A stretch of DNA of 64,000 nt from Pseudomonadota bacterium (GCA_018821535.1 JAHJLV010000055.1:1-64000); one strand, 5' to 3'; numbered from the stretch's first letter, positions 43,843 through 53,518 are shown. Made by a program: numbers and translations. The notes: generated by a model from the letters alone, not told the origin.

Positions 43843-46800
43843 GTTTTCTTTTTCAAATTTGAGTTTGGTTTCCTCAATAAGGGCATAGAGGGCCGGTACG
43901 ACCACCAGGGTTAAAACTGTTGCCAGTATCAGGCCGAAAATAACCACAATGGCCATGGATCGCCACCACTGGCTGGACTCACTGGCCATGGAAAATGCCA
44001 TGACATGAAAGTCAAAGCTGACACCGGTTACCATGGGCAGCAGACCCAGGATTGTGGTGACAGCTGTCAGAAGAACCGGCCGCAGACGGGTTGCGCCTGC
44101 GGAAACAACAGCAGACCGGATTGCCATGCCGCCCTCCCTGAGCTTGTTTGTGTAATCAATCAATACAATGGCATTGTTGACCACAACGCCTGCAAGAGAA
44201 ATAATACCCACCCCTGTCATGATAATACCAAAGGGAGAACTGATAACGCTGAGCCCTAAAAACGCCCCCCCTAAAGACAGGACAACAGAGGTCAGGATAA
44301 TTCCCGGCTGAACAACTGAGTTAAAAAGGGATACCAGGATCAGAAAAATTAACAGCAGGGCAATCAAAAAGGCTCTTGATAAAAACTCCTGGGATTCTTT
44401 CTGGTCCTCATTTTCCCCTGTGAATTTAACATGATATCCTGCAGGAAGCTTTAATTCCTTGAGCAGTTTTTCTCCTTTGGCCCGGACAACACTGCCCGTG
44501 GTTTTAGATTCATTGACATTGGCTTTTATGGTCACCACCCGCTCATGATTTTTGCGAACAATATCTCCCATGGTTCCCTTGTATTCTATTCTGGCAAGGG
44601 TGGTCAGCGGCACCAGCTTTCCTGTTGCTGTCGGAATCATCAGCTGGTTGAGTACATCTGCCACCTGACGGTCGGGTTCGCTCAGCTTGACTGTGATATC
44701 GTAATCCTCATCGCCTTCATAGTATGTGGAGACATCAAGGCCGTTATAGGCAGTTTTCAAAGCAGAGCCAATGGCACTGGTGGTCAGGCCGAAAAGGGCT
44801 ATTTTCTGCCGGTCAAGCATCACCTGGATACTGGGCAGCCCTCCCTGGTAATCGTCTCTGACATCTTCCACACTGGGTATTTTTTCAAGAATCTGTTTAA
44901 TATTTTCTGAAATCCGGCTTAAGACCGTAAAATTATCCCCTGAAATTTCAATATTGATGGGCGGGCCTGTGGGAGGGCCTTCTTTTAATTCATCAACGGT
45001 GATTTTGGCACCGGCAATATGCTTTACCCGGCGCCGGATTTCTTCCAGATCATCCCGGGTGGATGTTTTTCTGTGTTCAAAATCCAGAAACTGAACCCCG
45101 ATATGGTTGGGCAGATTGTTATCAAAAATCGAGACCCCTGATCCCAGAACAATTTTTGAGTAAATATGTTCGATATTATTTATATCGGTGGGTGCTGAAA
45201 ATACGGTGCCGTTCTTTTTTTCATGGTCCTGAAATTCCAGGGCCCGGGAATACTCAACGCCGGATTTTCCGGCAACAGCCGCTTCTATTTTTTTTACGAT
45301 CCGGTCAATATATTCGATGTCTGCGCCTTCCGGAGGCTCTATATTGATATAGGCGGATCTGGGATCAATGGAGGGAAACAGTTCAACCGGCTTTTCAATG
45401 CCGATCTGCAGCAGCCATATCATGATCAGGATAACCAGAACCCCTGAAGAAGCGGTAAAAACAGTAAATTTATGATCCAGGGCCCAGGTCAGCAGCTTTG
45501 AATAGTTTATCAGTACCGGGCCTTTGATTTCAATGGGGGTTTCGCCCTGTTTCTGAATCTGTTCAGCAGTCATGATCCGGGAGGGAGCATCACCGGATTT
45601 TATCTTCATAAAAATGGCAGCCATGGCAGGGTTGATGACAAGGGCCACAAACAGGGATGAGGACAGGGTTATTATCAGGGTGATGGGCAGATACTTCATG
45701 AATTCTCCCATGATGCCCGGCCAGAAAATCATGGGAAAAAAAGCGGCAAGGGTTGTCAGTGTCGAGCCGACAACAGGCCAGGCCACTTCTCCTGTGCCTT
45801 TCATGGCCGCCTCTATTTTGGGCACACCCTGCTGCATATACCGGTAGATGTTTTCAATAATAACAATGGCATTGTCCACCAGCATGCCAAGTGCCAGGGT
45901 CAGCGAAAAAAGAACCACCATGTTCAGGGTATAGCCAAGACTCTGGAGCACAGCAAAGGATAAAAACATGGAAAAAGGGATGGCAATTCCCACCATCAGG
46001 GCATTTCTGAATCCAAGGGCGATAAAAAGAACCACCACCACCAGTATCAGGCCGGAAAGGATGTTGTTTTCAAGATCCGCCACCATGCTTCTGATTTCTT
46101 TTGACTGGTCCATGAGTTTGGTAATGGTGGTGTTTTTAGGAAAGGTTTGTTTTGACTGTTTAATGATTTCATCAATTTTGTCTGAAATCTGTATGATATT
46201 TTCACCCACCCGTTTTTTGACGGAAATATTGACCGAGTCTACGCCGTTCAGACGGGAGCGGGAGGTTTCTTCCTTGATGCTGTCCAGCACCCTTGCCACG
46301 TCTTTAAGATAAATGGGACGGCCGCTGTGACTGGCAACCACAAGGGTAAGGATTTCTTCCGGGGTTTTGAATTCACCCGGCACCTTGAGCTGGTATCGCC
46401 CGTCACCCAAAGTGATAGCGCCTCCGGACGTGTTCTGGTTTTCGCTGGCAACGGTCTGCTGCAGGGTGGTGATGGGGATTCTGTAGTAGGCCAGCTTGTC
46501 CGGGTCGACTTCTATAAGGATTTCGCGCTCCTGACCGCCGGTGACCTCTGCTTCAAGAACTCCGGGAACCGCCTCTATGTCATCCTTCAAATCATCGGCA
46601 ATGTCCTTGAGCATCCGGGGGCCGCAGTTTCCGGCCAGAGAATATATGGCAATGGGCATGTCGGAGAAATTGACTTCAAAGACCAGAGGATCATTTTCCA
46701 GATCAGACGGCAGATCGTTTTTTGCCTCATCCACTTTGTCTTTGACTTTGGTCAGCACCTCATCAATATCTGTGCCGGGCAAAAACTCTATATTGATCTG

Positions 46801-47067
46801 GGAAAGCCCCTGGGTGCTGACGGAACTGATGTTTTTAACCTTGTCCAGGCCCTTGATTTTTTTTTCAATTTTAATGGTGATACTGGTTTCAATATCAGAT
46901 GCTGAAACGCCCCTGTAAGACGTCTGAACAAAAACAAAAGGAATGGTGATATCCGGAGTGCTTTCTCTTGGCAGCGTTAAATAGGAATACAGGCCGAAAA
47001 TGATGATAATAAGCGCCAGCACAAATATGCTGGTCCGGTTTTTAATGGAAAGATCCGGGATAATCAT
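43837..47067 (-). CDS. RND-family efflux pump, inner-membrane transporter
   Basis: The 1076-residue protein has the RND layout: a first helix after MIIPDLSIKNRTS, two large periplasmic loops, and 12 membrane helices. Family motifs include SYRGVSASDIETSITIKIE, GMLVDNAIVIIENIYRYMQ with the proton-relay aspartate, and GVVVNNAIVLIDYTN. It would export toxic or hydrophobic compounds with the adaptor encoded next to it; the genes overlap by 4 nt. No outer-membrane TolC partner is adjacent. Its last codon and stop lie inside the right repeat of the island. Confidence 0.93.
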   Translation of the reverse strand: MIIPDLSIKNRTSIFVLALIIIIFGLYSYLTLPRESTPDITIPFVFVQTSYRGVSASDIETSITIKIEKKIKGLDKVKNISSVSTQGLSQINIEFLPGTDIDEVLTKVKDKVDEAKNDLPSDLENDPLVFEVNFSDMPIAIYSLAGNCGPRMLKDIADDLKDDIEAVPGVLEAEVTGGQEREILIEVDPDKLAYYRIPITTLQQTVASENQNTSGGAITLGDGRYQLKVPGEFKTPEEILTLVVASHSGRPIYLKDVARVLDSIKEETSRSRLNGVDSVNISVKKRVGENIIQISDKIDEIIKQSKQTFPKNTTITKLMDQSKEIRSMVADLENNILSGLILVVVVLFIALGFRNALMVGIAIPFSMFLSFAVLQSLGYTLNMVVLFSLTLALGMLVDNAIVIIENIYRYMQQGVPKIEAAMKGTGEVAWPVVGSTLTTLAAFFPMIFWPGIMGEFMKYLPITLIITLSSSLFVALVINPAMAAIFMKIKSGDAPSRIMTAEQIQKQGETPIEIKGPVLINYSKLLTWALDHKFTVFTASSGVLVILIMIWLLQIGIEKPVELFPSIDPRSAYINIEPPEGADIEYIDRIVKKIEAAVAGKSGVEYSRALEFQDHEKKNGTVFSAPTDINNIEHIYSKIVLGSGVSIFDNNLPNHIGVQFLDFEHRKTSTRDDLEEIRRRVKHIAGAKITVDELKEGPPTGPPINIEISGDNFTVLSRISENIKQILEKIPSVEDVRDDYQGGLPSIQVMLDRQKIALFGLTTSAIGSALKTAYNGLDVSTYYEGDEDYDITVKLSEPDRQVADVLNQLMIPTATGKLVPLTTLARIEYKGTMGDIVRKNHERVVTIKANVNESKTTGSVVRAKGEKLLKELKLPAGYHVKFTGENEDQKESQEFLSRAFLIALLLIFLILVSLFNSVVQPGIILTSVVLSLGGAFLGLSVISSPFGIIMTGVGIISLAGVVVNNAIVLIDYTNKLREGGMAIRSAVVSAGATRLRPVLLTAVTTILGLLPMVTGVSFDFHVMAFSMASESSQWWRSMAIVVIFGLILATVLTLVVVPALYALIEETKLKFEKENI

Positions 47068-48191
47068 TGGTACAGTTCCTTCATATCCCGGATGGTTCTG
47101 GTGACATGAATTTTTTCACCGTCTTCAATGATGCGATGGCCCACCACCACCACCTTTTCTCCGGGAGAAAGCCCCTGGGAAACCTGGGTATTCCAGCCAT
47201 CCTGAAAGCCTTTTTCAATAAGACGAAACTGTGCCTGTCCTTGCTTTTCAACAAACACGCCCACACCTGAATTGTGATCGATCAGGGAATATACCGGCAC
47301 GGCAAGTCCTTTCGGGTCCTGCTGTTTAATGATTTCAACCTTTGCGAACATATCCGGAAGCAGGAGATGATCCGAATTGTCCACTTTTATCTCAAGGGTA
47401 TACAGATGTGCCATGGAATCTGTGGTGTTGTATAGATAATGATATGTTCCGGTATAGGTTTTTCCATTCAGGGCATCCACTGTTATGTCAAAGGTGGAAA
47501 GCCTGCGGACGGAATCCACGTCAGATTCCGGGATGCCCACTTCGATTTTCAGCTTATCAATCTGAAGAATCTGGCAGACCGGGTCCCCGGAATTTAAAAA
47601 ACTGCCGTTTTCAACATGAATGCGATCCACAAGTCCTTTCATGGGAGACCGGATTTCACAGCGGCTTAGATTCAACGCTGCAGTATCAAGGGCAGCCCTG
47701 CTGGTTTTTCCATTGGCAATGGCATCATCCAGCTGGGATTGCGTGACAAAATTTTTTTTTACCAGTTCTTTAAGCCGGTTCTGTGTCGACAAGGCTGCTT
47801 CCCAGGACGCATGGGCAGAATCATAGGCATTCTGGTAATCCTCTTTATCAATGACGGCCAGAATATCGTTTTTTTCCACCTGTTGACCTTCTGTAACCCG
47901 TTTATTCACAATTTTCCCCCGGACCTCGGAAACCACCTGCAGGGATATCCATGGCCTTGCAACTCCCGGAAGGGTGATTTTTTCCTGGATCATTTTGGGA
48001 AGAATTTCCATGGTCACGACATTTGTCAGGGCTTTTTCGTCTGAAATCTGGCTGGACTGCTGTTTTATAAGCGAGGCTTTTTTTGCAGAAATGAGCAGGC
48101 CCAATGATATGGCGATAAATAATATTAAAACAAAAACAATAATAAACGATCTGTTTTGTTTAAAAAATGAGGTGTCAAATTTTGATTTCAT
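47064..48191 (-). CDS. RND efflux periplasmic adaptor (HlyD/MFP family)
   Basis: This 375-residue adaptor has one N-terminal membrane helix (IIVFVLILFIAISLGLLI), a biotinyl-lipoyl-like barrel (VVSEVRGKIVNKRVTEGQQV and later CEIRSPMKGLVDRIHVENGS), a coiled-coil hairpin between them, and a beta-barrel C-terminus. It links the RND pump to an outer-membrane channel. It is the first gene of this two-gene unit. Confidence 0.92.
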   Translation of the reverse strand: MKSKFDTSFFKQNRSFIIVFVLILFIAISLGLLISAKKASLIKQQSSQISDEKALTNVVTMEILPKMIQEKITLPGVARPWISLQVVSEVRGKIVNKRVTEGQQVEKNDILAVIDKEDYQNAYDSAHASWEAALSTQNRLKELVKKNFVTQSQLDDAIANGKTSRAALDTAALNLSRCEIRSPMKGLVDRIHVENGSFLNSGDPVCQILQIDKLKIEVGIPESDVDSVRRLSTFDITVDALNGKTYTGTYHYLYNTTDSMAHLYTLEIKVDNSDHLLLPDMFAKVEIIKQQDPKGLAVPVYSLIDHNSGVGVFVEKQGQAQFRLIEKGFQDGWNTQVSQGLSPGEKVVVVGHRIIEDGEKIHVTRTIRDMKELYQ

Positions 48192-48430
48192 GCGCAGGTC
48201 CTTATAATATAAAAAATATGCTGATATACTATGTGCATTTTAAATTGATTTTAAAGTGTTTTTTGCAATCTCATTAAATTTTAATGAAATGGTGTGGAAA
48301 AAATTTTTCAGGTTGATTTTGGTAACAGCGGTCTTATCTTATTGTCCATGATGAGTTGGCTAACAGAATCATCATGAAATTTTTAAATTTTGACCAACTT
48401 AAAATGCGATGTATTGCTTGGGAGGTCGTT

Positions 48431-48550
48431 ATGAATGAATGTGTATGTGTAGAAAAAGTTGATATCAATCAGGTGTTAAAAGATCTTAAGCCTGTTCTCG
48501 AAGCCTTGTCTGAAAATCCCATACGGGATTATGCGGATCGATATAAATAG
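48431..48550 (+). CDS. 39-residue microprotein with its own terminator
   Basis: The frame MNECVCVEKVDINQVLKDLK continues to a C-terminal ENPIRDYADRYK. A strong ribosome binding site (TGGGAGGTCGTT) precedes the ATG, and a terminator follows the stop after 25 nt. The sequence is amphipathic, with an N-terminal C-x-C. I do not recognise the family. The gene has no close partner; 226 nt separate it from the MerB-like gene. A longer in-frame start at 48356 lacks a ribosome binding site. Confidence 0.65.
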   Translation: MNECVCVEKVDINQVLKDLKPVLEALSENPIRDYADRYK

Positions 48551-48575
48551 CTTAAAAAATAAGTAAAAAAGCAGA

Positions 48576-48608
48576 CCCGGGGGCGTTTTCACGCCCCCGG
48601 TTTATTTT
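48576..48608 (+). terminator. Rho-independent terminator of the microprotein gene
   Basis: CCGGGGGCG pairs with CGCCCCCGG around a short loop, followed by TTTATTTT. The stem is GC-rich and nearly perfect. The 170 nt between it and the next gene contain a homopolymer-rich stretch but no feature I can name. Confidence 0.88.
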
Positions 48609-48776
48609 CGGGCCAGTCAAAACCACCAAGAGCCCCCCCCTCTTTTTTTCTGATAGCCAATAGATAATACAGATACACAATAAAAATTTCATCCAAAAAA
48701 ACGATTAGATCACAGCGTTTTTCTGTGAGACAAGAAGCGGTATGCTGTATGATTCAATAGTAAATCAGGGGGATAG

Positions 48777-49445
48777 ATGTCACAGAAAGTAGAGCAGGCT
48801 CTGGAAAGATTGATACATGTTTTGCCTCTAAAAGAGAACCAGGCAAAGTTAGGGCCTGAAATTAAAAGACTCCATCAGGATATTTTATCCGCGTTTGTAG
48901 AAACAGGCCAGATCATGTCAAAAGCACAGATAATGGAAAAAATAAAGGCTGGCGGACAGCCTGCATCCTATGATGCAATAAAAACTCTTTTAGAAAATAA
49001 TGACATGGTTGTCTTTTCAGAAAACGGTGAACCGGTGGGCGCATATCCGTTCACCTCTGAAAAAAGAGAGCACAAGGTGCTTATCAACGGGCATCAGGTA
49101 TATGCCATGTGCGCTCTGGATGCCTTATCTGTCAGCCCGATGTTTGGAAAGCCCGCCAAAGTTGTTTCCCGGTGCAGGGTCACCAATGAACCTGTCAATG
49201 TGGAGATGGACGGAAAACAAATATTGAATATGGATGCGGCTGGCGGTTTGTATTTCGGTATTCTCTGGGCTGCGGCAAATACGTGCGCATGCTGTGCAGA
49301 CAGCCTCTGCATGGAAATGATGTTTTTAAAGAATAAAACCACGGCAGAAAATTGGCTTGAAGCCGATCCTGCCAACCGCGAAATTTTTACCCTAAAAGAA
49401 GCGGTTGATTTTGGTGCCCGATTTTTTGTTCCTTTAATGGAATAG
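48777..49445 (+). CDS. MerB-like organomercurial lyase family protein
   Basis: The 222-residue protein has a winged-helix-like N-terminus and the MerB catalytic core. Cys112 and Asp115 lie in AMCALDAL, matching MerB Cys96 and Asp99. Cys133 is 21 residues later, as Cys117 is in MerB. Cys172/Cys173 in ACCADSL sit about 60 residues on, near the place of Cys159. This supports cleavage of carbon-metal bonds such as C-Hg. There is no merA, merR or merT gene nearby, so the real substrate may differ. It is followed after 5 nt by the large membrane iron-sulfur protein and is surely in one operon with it. Confidence 0.8.
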   Translation: MSQKVEQALERLIHVLPLKENQAKLGPEIKRLHQDILSAFVETGQIMSKAQIMEKIKAGGQPASYDAIKTLLENNDMVVFSENGEPVGAYPFTSEKREHKVLINGHQVYAMCALDALSVSPMFGKPAKVVSRCRVTNEPVNVEMDGKQILNMDAAGGLYFGILWAAANTCACCADSLCMEMMFLKNKTTAENWLEADPANREIFTLKEAVDFGARFFVPLME

Positions 49446-49450
49446 TCAAA

Positions 49451-51964
49451 ATGAAATCAAAAAACAAAATCAATTCTCACGGGTTAAAAAAATCAGGTCT
49501 TGTGGTCGTTGTTGCGGGTCTTGTGGCGCTGTTTTTTATTTCAGGGCTTCAGGACTATCTGACGCTTGATTTCATAAAATCCTCCCAGGCGCAGTTTCAG
49601 GAGATATATTCCCAGAATCCCGCAATGGTGATAGCAATCTTTGTGGGCTTTTATATTCTTGTCATTGCATTGAACCTGCCGGGTGCAGTTGTTCTTGGTC
49701 TTGCTGCCGGAGCGTTGTTTGGAGCGGTTACAGGAACCATCATTATTTCCTTTGCTTCTTCCATCGGTGCAACCCTGGCCTGTCTGCTGTCCCGTTATCT
49801 GCTGAGGGACTGGGTTCAAAAAAAATTTGGAACCCGGCTTGCCAGAGTGAATGAAGGCATTCGCAGGGAAGGGGCTTTTTACCTGTTTTCCATGCGCCTG
49901 ATTCCGGTGATACCTTTTTTTATTATCAATCTGGTCATGGGGTTGACCCCGATCCGATTGTGGACCTTTTACTGGGTGTCCCAGATTGGAATGCTTCCCG
50001 GGACAGCGATCTTTGTCAATGCCGGCAGCCAGATTGCCCAAATAGATTCTCTTTCCGGAATTGTTTCAGGCCAGATCATCTTTTCTCTTGCCCTGCTCGG
50101 CATATTCCCTCTTGTGACCAAAAAATTACTGACAGCATACAGGAAACGGTATGAGAAAGCCGAAGCTGCTGCTTCTTGTGGCATTAACATGGACAGGCTT
50201 TCTCCTCAGATGGATCACATACAGGAAACCTGCACCAATTGCGGTGCCTGCGTCAATACCTGTGCATTTTTATCCCGGTACGGAACCCCGAAACAGATCA
50301 TTGAGTCCCATGATTTTTCAAACCCTGAAACTGCAAGACTGGCCTTTGAATGCAGTTTATGTGATCTTTGCAGTACGGTCTGCCCTGAAAAACTTGACCC
50401 GTGCGCGCTTTTTTTGTCTATCCGCAGAGAAGCTGTTTCCGGAAATATCATTGACCTTGCGCCATATAAATCCATTTTAGGATATGAGAAGCGCGGTTTA
50501 TCACAGCGATATTCCTATTATGCTCTGCCCGAAGGGTGTGACACCATTTTTTTCCCCGGATGCACGCTGCCCGGAACTCGCCCTGAGACAACTTTTGCGC
50601 TGTTTGAATTCTTAAAAAGCCATGTGCCTGAGCTGGGGCTGGTCATGGACTGCTGCACCAAGCCCAGTCATGACCTTGGCCGTGGGACATATTTTAATGA
50701 TATGTTTGGTGAAATGCTTGCCTTTCTGGTCAAAAGCGGAATCAAACGGGTCTGGGTGGCCTGCCCCAATTGTCATAAAATATTTTCCCAGTACGGGGGT
50801 GGGCTTAAAATTGAAACCATCTATGAGGTGTTAAGCCGCGGCAAGCTGCCGGAAGGGGCATCAGGAAAAGGTACGGTTGTCATCCATGATCCCTGCCCCA
50901 TGAGAAATGAGTTTGCTGTCCAGGAATCGGTCAGAACACTTCTGGGCCGGATGGGAATGACCGTGGAAAGCATCCAGAACCAGAAGAAAAAAACCCTGTG
51001 CTGCGGTGAAGGGGGCAGTGTCGGATTTGTCAACCCCGGTCTGGCCAGGGCCTGGGGCATCTGTAGAAAAGAACAGGCAAAAGGTCGTACCATTGCAACC
51101 TATTGCGCCGGATGTGCCGGGTTTTTAAACCGGGTCACCCCAACTGTGCATATTGCTGATCTGCTATTTGGTTCAGACAAAAACAGTGATGGCAGTCCAA
51201 AGGTCGCCCGTGCGCCGTTCACCTATCTGAATCGCCTGAAGCTGAAAAAACGATTCAAAAAAAGTATCATCCCGGCGATCAGCCGTGTCAGACCATACAC
51301 ACCTGAAGCACAGGCACAGCTTGAAACCGATGAGTGCACCCTTGAAGACTGCACAGTCAGGCTCAAGCAAAAAGGGCTTGCTCTGGCCGTTGTTTTTTTA
51401 ATCAGCATCGGGCTGTTTTTTCTTGTTCAGCACTTTATGTATCTGCTGGATTCTTATCTGTATACAGCAGAATTTCATGCCATGCTGATCAAAAACAACC
51501 TGCTTGAATCCAATGTTCAGATATTCAAGGAGTATTTTAAGGCACTGGGGCCAGCAGGCACGATGTTAACCCTGATGGCTGGTACCGTGTTTAATACGCT
51601 TAATGGATTCTGGCCCAGGCCGATACTTCATATCGGGGTTAATCAGGCATTTGGAACAGGACTGGGAGGTCTGATCTCACTGGTTGCATTTTTAGCTGCC
51701 GGGCTGATTTTCTATGGTATGGGGCGATTTTTTCTGGGAGAAATCCTGCCGCTGACCCGGAAAACAAAGGCGCCGTTGTCCAGAGCCGTTGCCCCGATAC
51801 TTGGGCTGCTGATGATCATTCCCCATATTCCTCTGGCGTTTCCGGCAGTTCTGGCAGCCTTTACGCGCGTTCGTTTCAGGACCCTTTGCCTGGTCCTTCT
51901 GGCAGCGCTGCTCATCCGGACAGGCATACTGATGGTGCTGCCCATACAAACAATACAGGTTTAA
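49451..51964 (+). CDS. Fusion of VTT (TVP38/TMEM64) domain, Fe-S/CCG oxidoreductase and a second membrane region
   Basis: The 837-residue protein has three parts. Residues about 15-230 are a VTT-type membrane domain (ALNLPGAVVLGLAAGALFG, LRLIPVIPFFIINLVMGL-like segment). Residues about 255-330 bind two 4Fe-4S clusters (CTNCGACVNTC and CSLCDLCSTVCPEKLDP). Two CCG domains follow (MDCCTKPSHD, LCCGEGGSVG, YCAGCAGF), as in heterodisulfide reductase D and GlpC. Residues about 640-837 hold five or so further helices resembling a second VTT-like region. It could move electrons across or along the membrane during thiol or metal chemistry. I know of no characterised protein with this full arrangement. 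Confidence 0.8.
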   Translation: MKSKNKINSHGLKKSGLVVVVAGLVALFFISGLQDYLTLDFIKSSQAQFQEIYSQNPAMVIAIFVGFYILVIALNLPGAVVLGLAAGALFGAVTGTIIISFASSIGATLACLLSRYLLRDWVQKKFGTRLARVNEGIRREGAFYLFSMRLIPVIPFFIINLVMGLTPIRLWTFYWVSQIGMLPGTAIFVNAGSQIAQIDSLSGIVSGQIIFSLALLGIFPLVTKKLLTAYRKRYEKAEAAASCGINMDRLSPQMDHIQETCTNCGACVNTCAFLSRYGTPKQIIESHDFSNPETARLAFECSLCDLCSTVCPEKLDPCALFLSIRREAVSGNIIDLAPYKSILGYEKRGLSQRYSYYALPEGCDTIFFPGCTLPGTRPETTFALFEFLKSHVPELGLVMDCCTKPSHDLGRGTYFNDMFGEMLAFLVKSGIKRVWVACPNCHKIFSQYGGGLKIETIYEVLSRGKLPEGASGKGTVVIHDPCPMRNEFAVQESVRTLLGRMGMTVESIQNQKKKTLCCGEGGSVGFVNPGLARAWGICRKEQAKGRTIATYCAGCAGFLNRVTPTVHIADLLFGSDKNSDGSPKVARAPFTYLNRLKLKKRFKKSIIPAISRVRPYTPEAQAQLETDECTLEDCTVRLKQKGLALAVVFLISIGLFFLVQHFMYLLDSYLYTAEFHAMLIKNNLLESNVQIFKEYFKALGPAGTMLTLMAGTVFNTLNGFWPRPILHIGVNQAFGTGLGGLISLVAFLAAGLIFYGMGRFFLGEILPLTRKTKAPLSRAVAPILGLLMIIPHIPLAFPAVLAAFTRVRFRTLCLVLLAALLIRTGILMVLPIQTIQV

Positions 51965-51996
51965 TTTAATCAATAAACAGGACAAGGAGACAATCA

Positions 51997-52866
51997 ATGA
52001 ATGAAATAAAAGAAACATGCACATGCGGCTGCTGCGGCGGTACAGCTAAAGACGTTCTTTTAGGCGGAAAGACCGGGGCTGTTGAAACAGTGGGACCGGG
52101 CATGAGCCGGTCAACATTTTTAAAAACACTGGCAGCCGGAGCAATCGGGCTGACAACCCTGTCGGCTCTTCCTGAAAGCGCATCTGCTGCGGAAGACACC
52201 CGGATCGTCAAAGGCGGGAAAGATGTCATGATTGTTGACAAAACAGCAAGGGAAATCCGCATTTCATCCACAGTGACCAAGGATGTGAGCAAGCCGTCCA
52301 TTGCAGACTGGGGACGTCGTTTCCAGGCATTTTTTGGTGCGAAAGGCGGAAAAATGGAAGCCTTTTTTGTTTTTACAACAGAGGTTTCCAGGCTGGATAT
52401 CGACAAGGCCATCCGCGAACTGGGCATCCAGACCCGAAAGCAGATTCCCATGAGTGAGGTGGAGCAGCGGCGCGGATTGAAAGCCACCACCACCATAGAT
52501 GATTATCTGGACGGAGATCCTGTTATCTGCATGATCCGGTTTGAAAAAAACGGCCAGATTGTTGAAGCTGCTCTGGAAGATTTTATCATGGAAAAAATCA
52601 TGGTGGACGGGGCTGAGGTCATCAAACCATATACACCGCATTTTATTTATCACGGAACAGGCGAAGCCATCAATTTCCCGTCCGGATGTATTGTCTGTCC
52701 GTCAGACTGTAACGGCGGTATTATAACCGACAATGTCATGCCGTTGAAAACCACGGTGAATTATTACAAAATCAACTGGGACAGAATGCCCGAAGTGGGT
52801 GCCAGGGCTGAAGTGGTTTTAAAATCAATTTACGGCCCCCAGCCCATGAAAACAGTCACAGGATAA
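51997..52866 (+). CDS. YdjY-like cysteine-rich protein with Tat-like signal
   Basis: This 289-residue protein starts with a Cys-rich cytoplasmic tail (CTCGCCGG). A Tat-like signal follows but has a single arginine (SRSTFLKTLAAGAIGL) instead of the twin pair. The mature part resembles YdjY proteins, with GGKDVMIVDKTAREIRI and a late cysteine cluster GCIVCPSDCNGG. In E. coli, ydjY lies between two VTT genes (ydjX, ydjZ), which matches the VTT fusion upstream here. The cysteines may bind a cluster or metal. Its role is unknown. Confidence 0.65.
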   Translation: MNEIKETCTCGCCGGTAKDVLLGGKTGAVETVGPGMSRSTFLKTLAAGAIGLTTLSALPESASAAEDTRIVKGGKDVMIVDKTAREIRISSTVTKDVSKPSIADWGRRFQAFFGAKGGKMEAFFVFTTEVSRLDIDKAIRELGIQTRKQIPMSEVEQRRGLKATTTIDDYLDGDPVICMIRFEKNGQIVEAALEDFIMEKIMVDGAEVIKPYTPHFIYHGTGEAINFPSGCIVCPSDCNGGIITDNVMPLKTTVNYYKINWDRMPEVGARAEVVLKSIYGPQPMKTVTG

Positions 52867-52898
52867 TCTGCCTGTTTTATTAAAACATGAACTCTCAA

Positions 52899-52969
52899 GG
52901 AATCAGCAGTTTTCGGTCAAAAGAATGCGTCTGTATTCAAATTTAACTGTGACCGAAAATTGCTGTTCC
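52899..52969. terminator. Long hairpin between the YdjY-like gene and rubrerythrin
   Basis: GGAATCAGCAGTTTTCGGTCA (left, 52899-52919) pairs with the reverse complement at 52950-52969 over about 20 bp with one bulge and one G-T pair, closing a 30-nt loop. It lies between two converging genes. It could serve both strands as a terminator, but it lacks a T tract, so this is moderate. Confidence 0.45.
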
Positions 52970-53017
52970 GGTAATATATTCCTGGTAAAGCATGCTCTGA
53001 TTTTTTATCAGAATTTT

Positions 53018-53518
53018 TTAAACGATTTCTACAAATTTGTCTCCTGGAACATTACACACCGGGCAAATGTCCGGCACGTCATTTTCAACGGTATTGCCAC
53101 ACACAGGGCACACATAAACGGCGGTTTCAGGAAGATCGCCACCTTCTTTTGCTGCTTTCAGTGCTTTGGCATATAAATCATGATGGACCTGTTCAACAGC
53201 CAGGGCATTTTTAAACGATATTTCCGCCTGTTTATGACCTTCTTTTTGAGCCATGTCCAGGAACGGCGGATACATTTCCTTGAACTCATATCCTTCACCC
53301 GCAATGGCTTCTTCAAGGTTTTCAACGGTGGTTTTAATGCCGCCCATTGCCTGCAGGTGGGCATGCGCATGTATTGTTTCGGCCTCTGCCGCAGCCCGGA
53401 ATAATTTTGCGATCTGGGGAAGACCGTCTTTTTCTGCTTTTTTAGCAAAGGCCAGATATTTTCTGTTGGCCTGGCTTTCACCTGCAAATGCATTTTTTAA
53501 ATTGTCCATGGTTGTCAT
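53018..53518 (-). CDS. rbr: Rubrerythrin
   Basis: A 166-residue protein with a four-helix ferritin-like diiron domain (residues 1 to about 130; ligands in LKNAFAGESQANRKY, AAEAETIHAHAHLQ and EQVHHDLY) and a C-terminal rubredoxin-like iron site (CPVCGNT and CPVCNV). It reduces hydrogen peroxide and protects the anaerobe from oxidants. AAGGAG lies 7 nt upstream of the ATG. It is transcribed alone from the left side of the 53519-53937 gap; a likely -10 (TACAAT) is near 53576-53581. Confidence 0.95.
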   Translation of the reverse strand: MTTMDNLKNAFAGESQANRKYLAFAKKAEKDGLPQIAKLFRAAAEAETIHAHAHLQAMGGIKTTVENLEEAIAGEGYEFKEMYPPFLDMAQKEGHKQAEISFKNALAVEQVHHDLYAKALKAAKEGGDLPETAVYVCPVCGNTVENDVPDICPVCNVPGDKFVEIV

